DNA from: DASQPJ01 sp036268355
GTDB taxonomy: Bacteria; Actinomycetota; Actinomycetes; Sporichthyales; Sporichthyaceae
NCBI GenBank assembly: GCA_036268355.1
Contig: DATAUG010000072.1
Span: 1-41,409, forward strand
Length of the DNA: 41,409 nt
Direction of reading: 5' to 3'
Numbering within the stretch: the first letter of the stretch is position 1; each line of letters starts with the position of its first letter. The notes under the pieces are model-generated. The model saw only the letters and a list, made by a program, of their open reading frames with translations, was not told the DNA's origin and did not search any database. The position numbers were made by a program, and so were the translations under genes. Of the stretch, positions 33,892 through 41,380 are shown in pieces.

Positions 33892-34820
33892 TCAGGCGTC
33901 CGACGTCGCGAGATCAATCAGCATTGCGAGCCGCTGCCGAGGGTCCGTCAGGTCCAGCCGCGTCAATTCGGTGATCTTGCGGAGGCGGTATCGGATCGTG
34001 TTGGGATGCACCGCCACGCGGAGGCCGGCGTCGACGAGGTCGCCCTGGGCTTCCAGCCATGCGCGCAATGTCGCGACGTAATTCGTGGCGTGCGCCGCGT
34101 CGTGCGCGCGCAGCGCGTCCAGCGTGGCGCCTCCCGATCCCGGCGCTGACGACCAGATCGCAAGGAGAGTGCGCCCCGGAGGGTACGCACCCAGGGATGC
34201 GCCGGGCCGAGGTCATCGCCCGGCAGAATCCGGTACACGGTCTCGCCGACAGGCACCGTCCTCCAACGCGATGTTCTGCGCATCGCTGAGCAGGGTCGTG
34301 CTTTCGACCCAGATCGATCCCAGGAGATCGTTCCCGGCCCGTACAGCGGCGACCGTACGGCCGTTGAACTTGTGAATCGGTGTGCGGCGGGACGAACAGC
34401 GGCTTGTCCGATGTCGCGAGGTGGGCGTAGACGCCCCACCGTTCGTACAGCCCGCGCACGTGGTCGGGTACCCGGCGCTCGAGAATGACCGCCACCCGCA
34501 CCGGATCCGCGTACTCCGTGAGGCTGGAGCAGGCGACGACCCGCGCCACCTCGTCCTGGATGACCACCAGCCCGCCCACCGCGGCGGCGAACTCGACACC
34601 CTCGATGGCCGACTCCACGCCGACCGCGAGGAAAACATCCCCCACGAGGGTCCGCGGGTCCATCGGGTCGCGGATCGCGGATCGCGGATCGCGACACCGT
34701 GCAGCTCGACGGTGCAAGGCGATGCGCACACGGGCCAGGCGGGCGCCGTAGCCGCCCAGCACGTTCACCAGTGGCCAAGCTTCATCAGGCCGGCCCGAGG
34801 GCGTCGTGACCATGCCGGTC
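33892..34820 (-). pseudogene. PucR-type transcriptional regulator, degraded
   Basis: Pieces lie in three minus-strand frames. The start region is WPLVNVLGGYGARLARVR, then GDVFLAVGVESAIEGVEF. A GAF-like centre (VVIQDEVARVVACSSL, then PLFVPPHTDS) continues after a frame change as FNGRTVAAVRAGNDLLGSIW. After further shifts and an apparent internal deletion, the C-terminal HTH_30 reads YVATLRAWLEAQGDLVDAG, then HPNTIRYRLRKITELTRLDL, with a stop at 33892. PucR-type proteins are activators of catabolic or transport genes with this domain order and over 500 residues; here about 300 codons remain. Function has almost certainly been lost. Confidence 0.75.
34668..34694. repeat. 7-bp tandem repeat inside the PucR pseudogene
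   Basis: TCGCGGA occurs three times in a row (34668-34688) and is followed by TCGCGA. The unit is not a multiple of three, so each gain or loss shifts the frame. A single copy would read ELHGVAIRDPMDPRTLVGDV, which fits the family. The present two extra units (14 bp), combined with an apparent extra T about 25 bases upstream, leave the outer frame unchanged. Confidence 0.8.
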
Positions 34821-34898
34821 CACCGCCGGCGCGGAGCCGGCTTCGTCGGGTTGGAGCCCGGCCGGTCGGACTCCCGGCTTGAGTTCCTCAAGGTTCAT
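34785..34898 (-). pseudogene. Helicase N-terminal fragment (tentative)
   Basis: ATG 34898 opens a 37-codon frame starting MNLEELKPGVRPAGLQPDEA and including RHGHDAL. This resembles the start of large SNF2/DEAD-box helicases of defence-type loci, which begin with a similar LEELTPGxRVxGL pattern and an HGxDAL motif. It stops where the PucR remnant begins in another frame, so it looks like a deletion junction. The assignment rests on short similarity from memory and is weak. Confidence 0.3.
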
Positions 34899-35006
34899 TG
34901 CGGCCTCCGCGGCTCTGCCCGGCCCGACCGTGGCGATTGGGACCGACATCCGGTCCGCCCCTGGTCGGCCCGGCGGATGTGACCGCGGATACAACCAGCA
35001 GCCACT

Positions 35007-35081
35007 GGTTTAACCTGGATTTAGGGTGATCTATCAGCATATAATCAGTATTCATTAGGTTTAGCTGGATCTAGGAGGATC
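35007..35081 (+). promoter_or_regulatory. AT-rich promoter flanked by imperfect direct repeats
   Basis: A consensus -10 box TATAAT lies at 35040-35045, rare in this genome; no good -35 is seen. It is bracketed by two related sequences: GGTTTAACCTGGATTTAGGG (35007-35026, then TGATC) and GGTTTAGCTGGATCTAGGAG (35058-35077, then GATC). The second contains the AGGAGG ribosome-binding site of the beta-propeller gene. The layout suggests regulator binding on both sides of the promoter. The base composition is unlike the rest of the window. Confidence 0.55.
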
Positions 35082-35082
35082 G

Positions 35083-36459
35083 ATGCCGCCGAAGCGGGAG
35101 ACCATCAGCCAGCGGATCGGTGGCCGGCCACGACGCAAGGCCCCCACTGCGGTGGCCTGCGCACTGGTCGTAGCCACCTGCACGGGTTTGGGCACGGCGA
35201 GGGCCGACGACTCGCCCGCCGGGCCCCCGGAAACGTTCGCCGACCCCGCCGACCCCGCCGGCGCTCTGTCGGCCGTGAAGGCCCTGCTGGCCCCGTTGAG
35301 CCCCCCGGCCCGCACCTGTCAATGGCCGCCGTGCTCCGGCCCCTCCGCCGCTGTGCCGGCGTACGCCGTCACAAATACGGTCGACGTCCCCGTCGGGAAC
35401 GGACCGTCCGCGCTGGCGGTCAACCCGAAGACCAACAAGATCTACGTCGCCAACATCAGAAGCAACAACGTGACGGTGATCGACGGGAAGACGAACAAAA
35501 CCACCACCGTGCCCGCCGGGCCGATGCCGAACGCGGTGGCGATCAACCCGGTCACCAACAAGATCTACGTCTCCAACCAGAACCTGGACGCCCCGAACGC
35601 CAATGATCCCGGCACCGTGACGGTGATCGACGGGAAGACGAACAAGACCACCACGGTGACCGTCGAGGTACAACCGGGCTTCGTGGCGGTCAACGAGAAG
35701 ACCAACAAGATCTACGTCGTCAACAACGGCACCAACTCCCTGTCGGTGATCGACGGGAAGACGAACAAAGTCGACGCCACCGCGCACTTCCGGCCGGATG
35801 GGCGAGCCCCGCTGGAGTCGGGGGTGATGTCCCCGTACGACGTTAAGGTCAACGAGGTCACCAACCAGATCTACGTCACCGGCCCCCAGTCCAACACCGT
35901 CGCGGTGGTCGACGGGAAGACGAACAAATTCACCATCGTGCCCACCGGGTCCACCCCGACCGGGGCGGCGGTCAACCCGATCACCAACACGATTTACGTC
36001 ACCGACTTCACCACCAACGAGCTGACGGTGATAGACGGGAAGACGAACAAGACCAGCTCCGTACACATAGAGGACGTTCAGGACCCGCTCGTGGTGGCGG
36101 TCAACCCGATCACCAACAAGGTCTACGTCGCGGACATGACCAGCAAGGCCATATCGGTGGTCGACGGGGTGACGAAAAAGGTCATCACCATCGGCGACCT
36201 CCCGGGGAAGCCGCACGATATTGCGATCAACCCGATCACCAACAAGATCTACTTCCCCCTCTTCTCACTGTACCGGGGTAACAACGTCGGCGACGACAGG
36301 GAGATAACCGGCGTTATCGAAGAGCTGGACGGGGCGACGAACACCGTCACCACCATCATGGCCGGGACCACCCCGCTCGCGATCGCCGTCAACCCGAACA
36401 CCAACAAGACTTACGTCGTCAACCAGGACAGCAACACCGTGACGGTGCTCTCCGAATAA
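35083..36459 (+). CDS. Secreted YVTN/YncE-type beta-propeller protein
   Basis: ATG 35083 follows TAGGAGGATCG. The 458-residue protein has a twin-Arg-containing basic start and a signal peptide (cleavage near residue 42, TARADD), then a linker with a CQWPPC pair. Eight repeats of about 40-50 residues follow, each reading like AVNPKTNKIYVANxxSNNVTVIDGKTNKTT (residues about 105-458). The YVTN family folds into a seven- or eight-bladed propeller, usually for binding. The repeats are very similar at DNA level (GTGATCGACGGGAAGACGAA recurs), pointing to recent internal duplication. It is the first gene of a block of exported proteins. The ligand is unknown. Confidence 0.88.
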   Translation: MPPKRETISQRIGGRPRRKAPTAVACALVVATCTGLGTARADDSPAGPPETFADPADPAGALSAVKALLAPLSPPARTCQWPPCSGPSAAVPAYAVTNTVDVPVGNGPSALAVNPKTNKIYVANIRSNNVTVIDGKTNKTTTVPAGPMPNAVAINPVTNKIYVSNQNLDAPNANDPGTVTVIDGKTNKTTTVTVEVQPGFVAVNEKTNKIYVVNNGTNSLSVIDGKTNKVDATAHFRPDGRAPLESGVMSPYDVKVNEVTNQIYVTGPQSNTVAVVDGKTNKFTIVPTGSTPTGAAVNPITNTIYVTDFTTNELTVIDGKTNKTSSVHIEDVQDPLVVAVNPITNKVYVADMTSKAISVVDGVTKKVITIGDLPGKPHDIAINPITNKIYFPLFSLYRGNNVGDDREITGVIEELDGATNTVTTIMAGTTPLAIAVNPNTNKTYVVNQDSNTVTVLSE

Positions 36460-36557
36460 CCCAGCGTCCGGTGGGCCTCGATGTTCATCGGTTTCCGCAA
36501 CCACCGGCCCTGGGCCGGATCTGGGCGACCGCGCGAACCCTTTTGGAAAGGACTGCC

Positions 36558-37148
36558 ATGCCCAACCACCCCGTCGTCCGGCACAGCGGTGTTATCGGCG
36601 GGCGCAAGAAGCGCTCCCGGGCCGTCATCGGCGCGTCGGCGCTCACCGCTGCCGTGTTCCTCCCTGCCGCAATGCCGACGGCTGTCGCAACGTCGACGGT
36701 CCCCGGTTTACCGTCCAAACCGTCCGGCGGGCCGGCCCTGAGCATCGTGAAGGTGAAGGTGGTCGACCCGGGCACTGTCGATACGACCTTCAGCAACCCG
36801 ATGGATCCGGCCAAGCTGAAAGTGGAGCAGTTCCAGGCCCCGCACTACTACTGGGTCATCCCGCACACCCACATTGCAGTCGCGTTCAAGATGCTCGACG
36901 GCAACCGCACGGTGCGGACGGTGTTGGACCGCGGCCTGCATCCGACAAGTGGGCGGTGCGACGGAGCAGCAATCGGCCTGAACGACCCGCGCTGTTCCAC
37001 CGACACGCTGGAGTGGCAGGTCGACGGGGCCACCGACATGTACGGCCAGACGATCACGAACAACGAATGGAAGGTCTGGTCACCGGACCAGCCGGGCCAG
37101 GCCGGTGCCGTGAAACATCCCGACGCTTGTCGGCCGGGCTGCCCCTGA
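36558..37148 (+). CDS. Secreted protein with Ig-like (SbsA/CopC-type) segment
   Basis: ATG 36558 follows GGAAAGGA. The 196-residue protein has a basic start (GGRKKRSR), a hydrophobic signal segment and probable cleavage after AVATS. The mature part has VKVVDPGTVDTTFSNPMDPAKL, the beginning of an SbsA/Big_5-type Ig-like domain. A His- and Cys-containing second half follows (HYYWVIPHTHIAVAF, and cysteines near 134, 145, 191 and 195). The exact family is not recognised. It lies 98 bases after the propeller gene and 61 bases before the Rieske gene, in the same direction. Confidence 0.7.
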   Translation: MPNHPVVRHSGVIGGRKKRSRAVIGASALTAAVFLPAAMPTAVATSTVPGLPSKPSGGPALSIVKVKVVDPGTVDTTFSNPMDPAKLKVEQFQAPHYYWVIPHTHIAVAFKMLDGNRTVRTVLDRGLHPTSGRCDGAAIGLNDPRCSTDTLEWQVDGATDMYGQTITNNEWKVWSPDQPGQAGAVKHPDACRPGCP

Positions 37149-37209
37149 AGACCCGGTACTCCTGCAAAGTCCTGCCACTTGAGGCCCACCGAGACCCGAA
37201 GGATTCGCC

Positions 37210-37668
37210 ATGATCCACGATCGGAGCCCCGACAGTGCCGTCGATGCCCGCGGTGATGCCCTCGAATCCGGATACGCCCGGCGTGCCGTGCTGCGGGGCG
37301 CTCTGACGCTGGGCGCGGTGGGGATCGGTGGCGCGTTGGCGGGGGCCGCGGCCGCACCGGCCGGCACCGGCAGGAGGGCGGGCGCTCCGCTCGGGCCCGC
37401 GAGTGCGATCCCGGTCGGCGGTGGCGTGATCTACGACAAGGCGAAGGTCGTGGTCACCCAGCCGACGGCGGGGGTGTACAAGGCGTTCGACGCGATGTGC
37501 ACCCACCAGAAGTGCCTCCTCGCCGAGGTCAAGGGCGGCACCATCAACTGTGCCTGCCACGGCGCCAAGTACTCCATCACCGACGGATCCGTGGTACATC
37601 CCCCGGCCACCGTCGACCTGCCGCCCAGGCAGGTCACCGTCTCCGGTGGCAACGTCTCGGTGACCTGA
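37210..37668 (+). CDS. Tat-exported Rieske [2Fe-2S] protein
   Basis: The 152-residue protein has a Tat-type signal (YARRAVLRGALTLGAVGIGG, residues 22-41). A small Rieske domain follows, with cluster ligands Cys97-x-His99 and Cys114-x-x-His117, and the disulphide pair Cys102/Cys116 (CTHQKC and CACHG). It is soluble or lipid-free after export and too small for a cytochrome bc1 subunit. Its midpoint potential and partner are unknown. ATG 37210 is weakly preceded by GAAGGA. The DUF2231 membrane gene follows 92 bases later, a pairing seen in other actinobacteria as I recall. Confidence 0.92.
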   Translation: MIHDRSPDSAVDARGDALESGYARRAVLRGALTLGAVGIGGALAGAAAAPAGTGRRAGAPLGPASAIPVGGGVIYDKAKVVVTQPTAGVYKAFDAMCTHQKCLLAEVKGGTINCACHGAKYSITDGSVVHPPATVDLPPRQVTVSGGNVSVT

Positions 37669-37760
37669 GCGGATTCTCCCGACCCCCGGTTCCATCCCGA
37701 TTCACCAGGTCTCGCCGAGCCTGGCCTTGAGCGCTGCGGCGAGGATGTCAGGAGCCCGAA

Positions 37761-38405
37761 TTGTTCGACAAGTTCTTGGGCCTTCCCACGCACATACTGG
37801 TGCTCCACTTCACGGTCGTGCTGGTGCCGTTTGTCGCGCTGGTGACGATCGCGGTCTTCCTGCGGCCGACCTGGCGGAAGCGGTGGGCCGGGTGGGTGGC
37901 GATCCTCGACGTGGCGATGCTCGCGCTCACCTTCGTCACCGTGCGGGCCGGCTGGGACTTGGAGAGCCGGTACCGGGTCGAGGGCGACACCGATACGCCG
38001 GGGTTCAACCACGAGACCCTCGGCAAGGCCTTGCTCTGGATCATGGTGGCGCTCGCCCCGATGGCCGTGCTCGCCTGGTGGGTCAGCCGTATCCCGAACC
38101 TGCCCCCGGGGGTGAATCTCGGGCTGGGCAGCTTGGTCGCCTCGATCGCGATGGCCTCGATCGTGCTGACCGCGCTCGCCGGTCACACCGGCGCTGAGGC
38201 GAGCTGGACGGACTTCATCAAGTTCTCCGACAAGCAGATAGCCAAGAAGAAGGCGGAGAAGGAGTCGCCGCCGCCCACCGTGGCACCCGCGTCAGCGCCC
38301 ACCACGGCGCCCACCACGGCGCCCACCACGGCGGCCGCGTCACCGCCTACCAAGGCGCCCGCATCAAAGCCCACCAAGGCGCCCGCGGCAAAGCCCAAAC
38401 CGTAG
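37761..38405 (+). CDS. DUF2231 family membrane protein
   Basis: TTG 37761 follows AGGAG. The 214-residue protein starts LGLPTHILVLHFTVVLVPF, the DUF2231 opening with conserved histidines in the first membrane helix, and has four membrane helices in the first 150 residues. The C-terminal tail (about 165-214) is Lys/Pro/Thr/Ala-rich with repeated APTT units; its DNA has a 12-bp tandem repeat (GCGCCCACCACG). DUF2231 members are proposed to carry haem or act in electron transfer, which would suit the Rieske neighbour; that link is inferred. Confidence 0.82.
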   Translation: MFDKFLGLPTHILVLHFTVVLVPFVALVTIAVFLRPTWRKRWAGWVAILDVAMLALTFVTVRAGWDLESRYRVEGDTDTPGFNHETLGKALLWIMVALAPMAVLAWWVSRIPNLPPGVNLGLGSLVASIAMASIVLTALAGHTGAEASWTDFIKFSDKQIAKKKAEKESPPPTVAPASAPTTAPTTAPTTAAASPPTKAPASKPTKAPAAKPKP

Positions 38406-38446
38406 GTCGCGTAGCCATGATTCCCGTCGGGCCCGGTGGGACCGGC

Positions 38447-38467
38447 GGACATCGGACATCGGACACA
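38447..38467. repeat. 7-bp tandem repeat upstream of the SOD-like gene
   Basis: GGACATC occurs twice and is followed by GGACACA, 42 bases before the ATG. It may be an operator or a slippage product. The rest of the 103-bp gap is unremarkable. Confidence 0.5.
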
Positions 38468-38508
38468 ACAACAGTGCTGGTCACTTCAACGCGATCTAGG
38501 AGCAACCA

Positions 38509-39120
38509 ATGCGTACCAAGCAGGCGACCGGGACGCGATGGACCGGTGGACGGGCACGGTGGGCGGGCACCGCGGCAGCGGCCTTGGCGGTGGTCGGGGT
38601 CACGGGTGGCGGTGTGGGCAATGCGGCCGCGGCATCCGCGCCGGCCGAGCACCCGAACCTGGGACCAGGAGCGTTCAGTATTCCGGCGCGCCCCGGCTTC
38701 GATTACCTCGGCGAGTTCGCCAACGTGAAGGACGCCCCGGAGGGGACCGGGCCGATCGGCGGCATAGCCGCCATGGTCGTCACCACGCATGCGACGACGA
38801 CCAGCATCTCCGTGAGCGGGCTGGACCCGAAAGCCGTCTACATCGCCGATGTGCATTCCACGTCCTGCTTCATCAACGAGGGCAGCGGTCCATTCCTGTT
38901 CGACCCGACGGGGCCCGACGCGCCCCCGAACGCGATCTGGCTGACGCCGATCGCGGTCACCAAAAAAGGTGCGGGCACCGCGACGACCAGCAGCTCGTTC
39001 GCCGCGGGACCGCGCGCCAAGTCCGTCGTGCTCCATCTCAAGCGGAAAGCGGGGGCCTTGGTGGATGAGGCCAGTCCGCCGAAGCTGGCCTGCGCCGACC
39101 TGCCCAGGGTCACCAGCTGA
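38509..39120 (+). CDS. Secreted Cu/Zn-SOD-like protein lacking most metal ligands
   Basis: ATG 38509 follows TAGGAG. The 203-residue protein has a signal peptide (Ala-rich, cleavage near AAAASAPA). The mature part follows the superoxide-dismutase-like pattern: VYIADVHSTSC at 111-120, FLFDPTGPDAPPNAIWL, and a last cysteine in KLACADLP. In Cu/Zn SOD the first segment is HVH and the following one contains GxH. Here Asp114 and Phe129 replace ligand positions and only His116 is kept, while the disulphide cysteines (Cys120 and the C-terminal one) remain. It is probably a structural or binding protein. Confidence 0.65.
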   Translation: MRTKQATGTRWTGGRARWAGTAAAALAVVGVTGGGVGNAAAASAPAEHPNLGPGAFSIPARPGFDYLGEFANVKDAPEGTGPIGGIAAMVVTTHATTTSISVSGLDPKAVYIADVHSTSCFINEGSGPFLFDPTGPDAPPNAIWLTPIAVTKKGAGTATTSSSFAAGPRAKSVVLHLKRKAGALVDEASPPKLACADLPRVTS

Positions 39121-39306
39121 CAGGCAGTCGCCGGGTACCTCATCCCCAGCGGCTCGCGCGCCGGCCGTGATCGGGGGTGACGACGCCGGAGAACGTACCC
39201 ACCTGACCCGAAGTCACGCGTCCACCCTTGCGGCGGCACAACGGAACTGACAGCTCGTCATCGCGACGGGCCCGCGTCGATGCCGCGGGCGACCCGGGAG
39301 CCCGCC

Positions 39307-39690
39307 ATGAACCGCCGCTCGACGATCGTCGGCCTCGCCGCCGTCACCCTCGCGTTGCTGGTGGGCTGCGGCAAGGAGTCCAAGAGCGCCTCGTGCCGTG
39401 ACGAGTACGTGAGGATCTACAAGGGGGTCGTGAAGCTCCTCAAGGACGGGTCGCCGAGCGACCCCCACCTCGATGACAAAATGTTGAAGATTCTCGGCAC
39501 CCACGGGCCGCCGAAGGACTGCAAGGACCCCCGCCTCGCCAACCCGATCCTCGATCAGGTCGCGCACGAGTTCGGTCCCCAACTCGTCGCGCTCGAGGGC
39601 AAGTGGGGCCATGATGCGCTCAACGGATTCCGCGACCCGCTGAACGCCGGACACGGGGAGCCGGTCCCCTCTGCGCCGCCAGGTAGCTGA
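39307..39690 (+). CDS. Small lipoprotein of unknown function
   Basis: ATG 39307 follows GGGAG. The 127-residue protein has a lipoprotein signal with lipobox LVGC (Cys21). The mature part has two further cysteines (SCRDEY, DCKDP), mostly helical charged sequence, and a Pro-rich tail. Family not recognised. Its last 136 bases overlap the 3' end of the minus-strand serine-hydrolase gene (convergent overlap). It is the last gene of the exported-protein block. The 186-bp gap before it shows no clear feature. Confidence 0.65.
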   Translation: MNRRSTIVGLAAVTLALLVGCGKESKSASCRDEYVRIYKGVVKLLKDGSPSDPHLDDKMLKILGTHGPPKDCKDPRLANPILDQVAHEFGPQLVALEGKWGHDALNGFRDPLNAGHGEPVPSAPPGS

Positions 39691-40958
39691 TCATCGCTTT
39701 CTCCCTCATCGAGAGATCCAAGGGACCGATAGGTGGCGTCGATGAGGCGCTGGGCACGGCCGCCGATGCTCAGCGCCGATGACATGCGGTTCATCGTGTA
39801 ACCGAACGAGAGCCCGTGCGTCGGGTCGGCGAAACCGACGGTGCCGCCGAATCCGGTGTGGCCGAAGGCGTGCGGGCCGATCAGCAGGGAGTCGCGTTGC
39901 CGCGGCGGGCGCCACCGGTTGTCGACGGCCAGCATGTACCCCAACCCGTAACGGGTGTTGTGGCGCAAGGTGTGGTCGTACCCGGCCGAGTGAGCGGTCG
40001 AGAGCCAGGCCACTGCCTCGGCGTCGAAGCAAACCCCGTGGTGGTCGACACCCGGGAAGGCGAGCGGCTCGTACAGTGCGGCCAGACCCCGGGCGTTGGT
40101 GATCCCGCCGGTCGACGGGATCTGCGCCGCATGTCCCTCGCGGCAGTCGAAGTTGCGCGGCCCGGGGCTCAGATAACCGCCCGAGTTGCCCAACACCAGG
40201 CCGGGCACCGAGTCGTGATCGGTGCTGAGGAGAAAGAATTCCGCGGCGGTGACCGGGTCCATCTCCGGAAGCAGCATCGGCGCGATCCGCCCTTCCACCT
40301 GCGGCGGGCTGCCGATCCAGAAGTCCAACCCGAGCGGCCCGGCCAGCTCGTCGGCGAAGTACCGGCCGAGCGAGCGGCCGTCGGTGCGACGGATCAGTGC
40401 ATCGAGGACGTAGCCGAAACAAATTCCGGTGAAGCCGTGCTGTTGGCCGGGCGGGAAGAACGGCGCCTCAGCGGCGATCAGGTCGGCCATCAACTCCGGG
40501 TCGAAGAATGCGCCTTCGGGCAGCGGCTCCCGGACCGCCGATACCCCGGACCGGTGTGCCAGCAGATCGTGGATTGTGATCTGATCCTTGCCCTTGCGTG
40601 CGAACTCGGGCCAGTACGCCGCGACCGGCCGTTCGAGATCGATCTCCCCGCGACCGGCCAGCAGATGCACGCAGGTCGCCGCTGCGCCCAGGGTCGCCGA
40701 GAAAATCACGCCGACTGTGTCGAGTCCCCAGGCCCGACCGGTGTCGGGGTCGGCGATCCCGCCCCAGAGGTCGACCACGGTGGCACCGCCGACCCGCACG
40801 CAGACCGAGGCACCGACCTCGGAGTGCTCCCGGAAATTGCGCTTGAACTCTTCTTCCACGCCTGCAAAGCGGGTGTCGCAGGCGCCACCGACCGACAGGC
40901 CCAGGGGGACCGTTGGGTAACGGATCTGCCCGGCAGCCGTGCCTGAACGCTCACGCAT
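39555..40958 (-). CDS. Serine hydrolase (beta-lactamase class C fold) homologue with altered active site
   Basis: The 467-residue protein has the class-C beta-lactamase/esterase fold. The usual SxxK is Ser87-Ala-Thr-Leu90 (codon CTG), the YxA/YxN Tyr position is Phe176 (HGFTGICFGYV), while the third motif His367-Thr-Gly is kept (FGHTGFGGTVGF). The family usually ends near residue 415. Here about 50 extra residues of atypical composition are read antisense to the lipoprotein gene, so the original stop may have been lost. ATG 40958 is the likely start. With two catalytic residues gone, hydrolysis by the standard mechanism seems unlikely. Confidence 0.8.
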   Translation of the reverse strand: MRERSGTAAGQIRYPTVPLGLSVGGACDTRFAGVEEEFKRNFREHSEVGASVCVRVGGATVVDLWGGIADPDTGRAWGLDTVGVIFSATLGAAATCVHLLAGRGEIDLERPVAAYWPEFARKGKDQITIHDLLAHRSGVSAVREPLPEGAFFDPELMADLIAAEAPFFPPGQQHGFTGICFGYVLDALIRRTDGRSLGRYFADELAGPLGLDFWIGSPPQVEGRIAPMLLPEMDPVTAAEFFLLSTDHDSVPGLVLGNSGGYLSPGPRNFDCREGHAAQIPSTGGITNARGLAALYEPLAFPGVDHHGVCFDAEAVAWLSTAHSAGYDHTLRHNTRYGLGYMLAVDNRWRPPRQRDSLLIGPHAFGHTGFGGTVGFADPTHGLSFGYTMNRMSSALSIGGRAQRLIDATYRSLGSLDEGESDDQLPGGAEGTGSPCPAFSGSRNPLSASWPHLPSSATSWGPNSCAT

Positions 40959-40997
40959 GCGGGCAGGATGCCCGGCCCGGTGGTACCGGCAACAGGT

Positions 40998-41014
40998 TTA
41001 CATACCGTGTGTAA
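40998..41014. promoter_or_regulatory. Operator-like palindrome upstream of the serine-hydrolase gene
   Basis: TTACATACCGTGTGTAA is an inverted repeat around a central C with 7 of 8 pairs matching, 40 bases upstream of the minus-strand start. It is typical in size and composition of TetR-family operators. On the minus strand TATGTA within it could serve as a -10 box. Confidence 0.5.
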
Positions 41015-41117
41015 CGGTCGTTCGGGCGTCATAGTCAGTGCCGTGTTGGGCGGCAAGCGGGCAAATCTGCGCTGAGCAATGACCCCTGATCGTGCTGACG
41101 AAGTTCGTTCGCGGCGC

Positions 41118-41369
41118 TCAGGCGGCGGTGAACGCCAGCCTGGGCAGCCCGTCCTCGGTGCGCACTTCGGCATCGATGCCGACGCCGCGGCGCATCCATT
41201 CGACGGCTGTTCGAGCGCGAAGCGTCGGCCCGAAGGGCGGATACCATCGGTGCAACCCGATTGCGAGACTCAGTGGGTTATGCAGAATCCAGATCTGACG
41301 GTGTGCCAGACGAACATCGGCTCCCCTTCTCGGGAGGATTGGAGTTACCACGCTGCAATCCCGACGCAA
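41118..41369 (-). CDS. Possible small or degraded gene
   Basis: A minus-strand frame ends with VEWMRRGVGIDAEVRTEDGL and a short hydrophobic end. The last 25 codons have normal GC-rich third positions, whereas the codons before them have mixed third positions. The TTG at 41369 has no ribosome-binding site, so the true start is uncertain. It may be the 3' end of a decayed gene. No family recognised. Confidence 0.25.
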   Translation of the reverse strand: MRRDCSVVTPILPRRGADVRLAHRQIWILHNPLSLAIGLHRWYPPFGPTLRARTAVEWMRRGVGIDAEVRTEDGLPRLAFTAA

Positions 41370-41380
41370 AAAGGAAGCCG

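Noticed and set aside
35071..36216. A 381-codon open frame on the minus strand across the beta-propeller gene
   Set aside because: It is the antisense of near-identical coding repeats, which keeps stops out. The plus-strand protein has a signal peptide, a strong ribosome-binding site and clear YVTN repeats.
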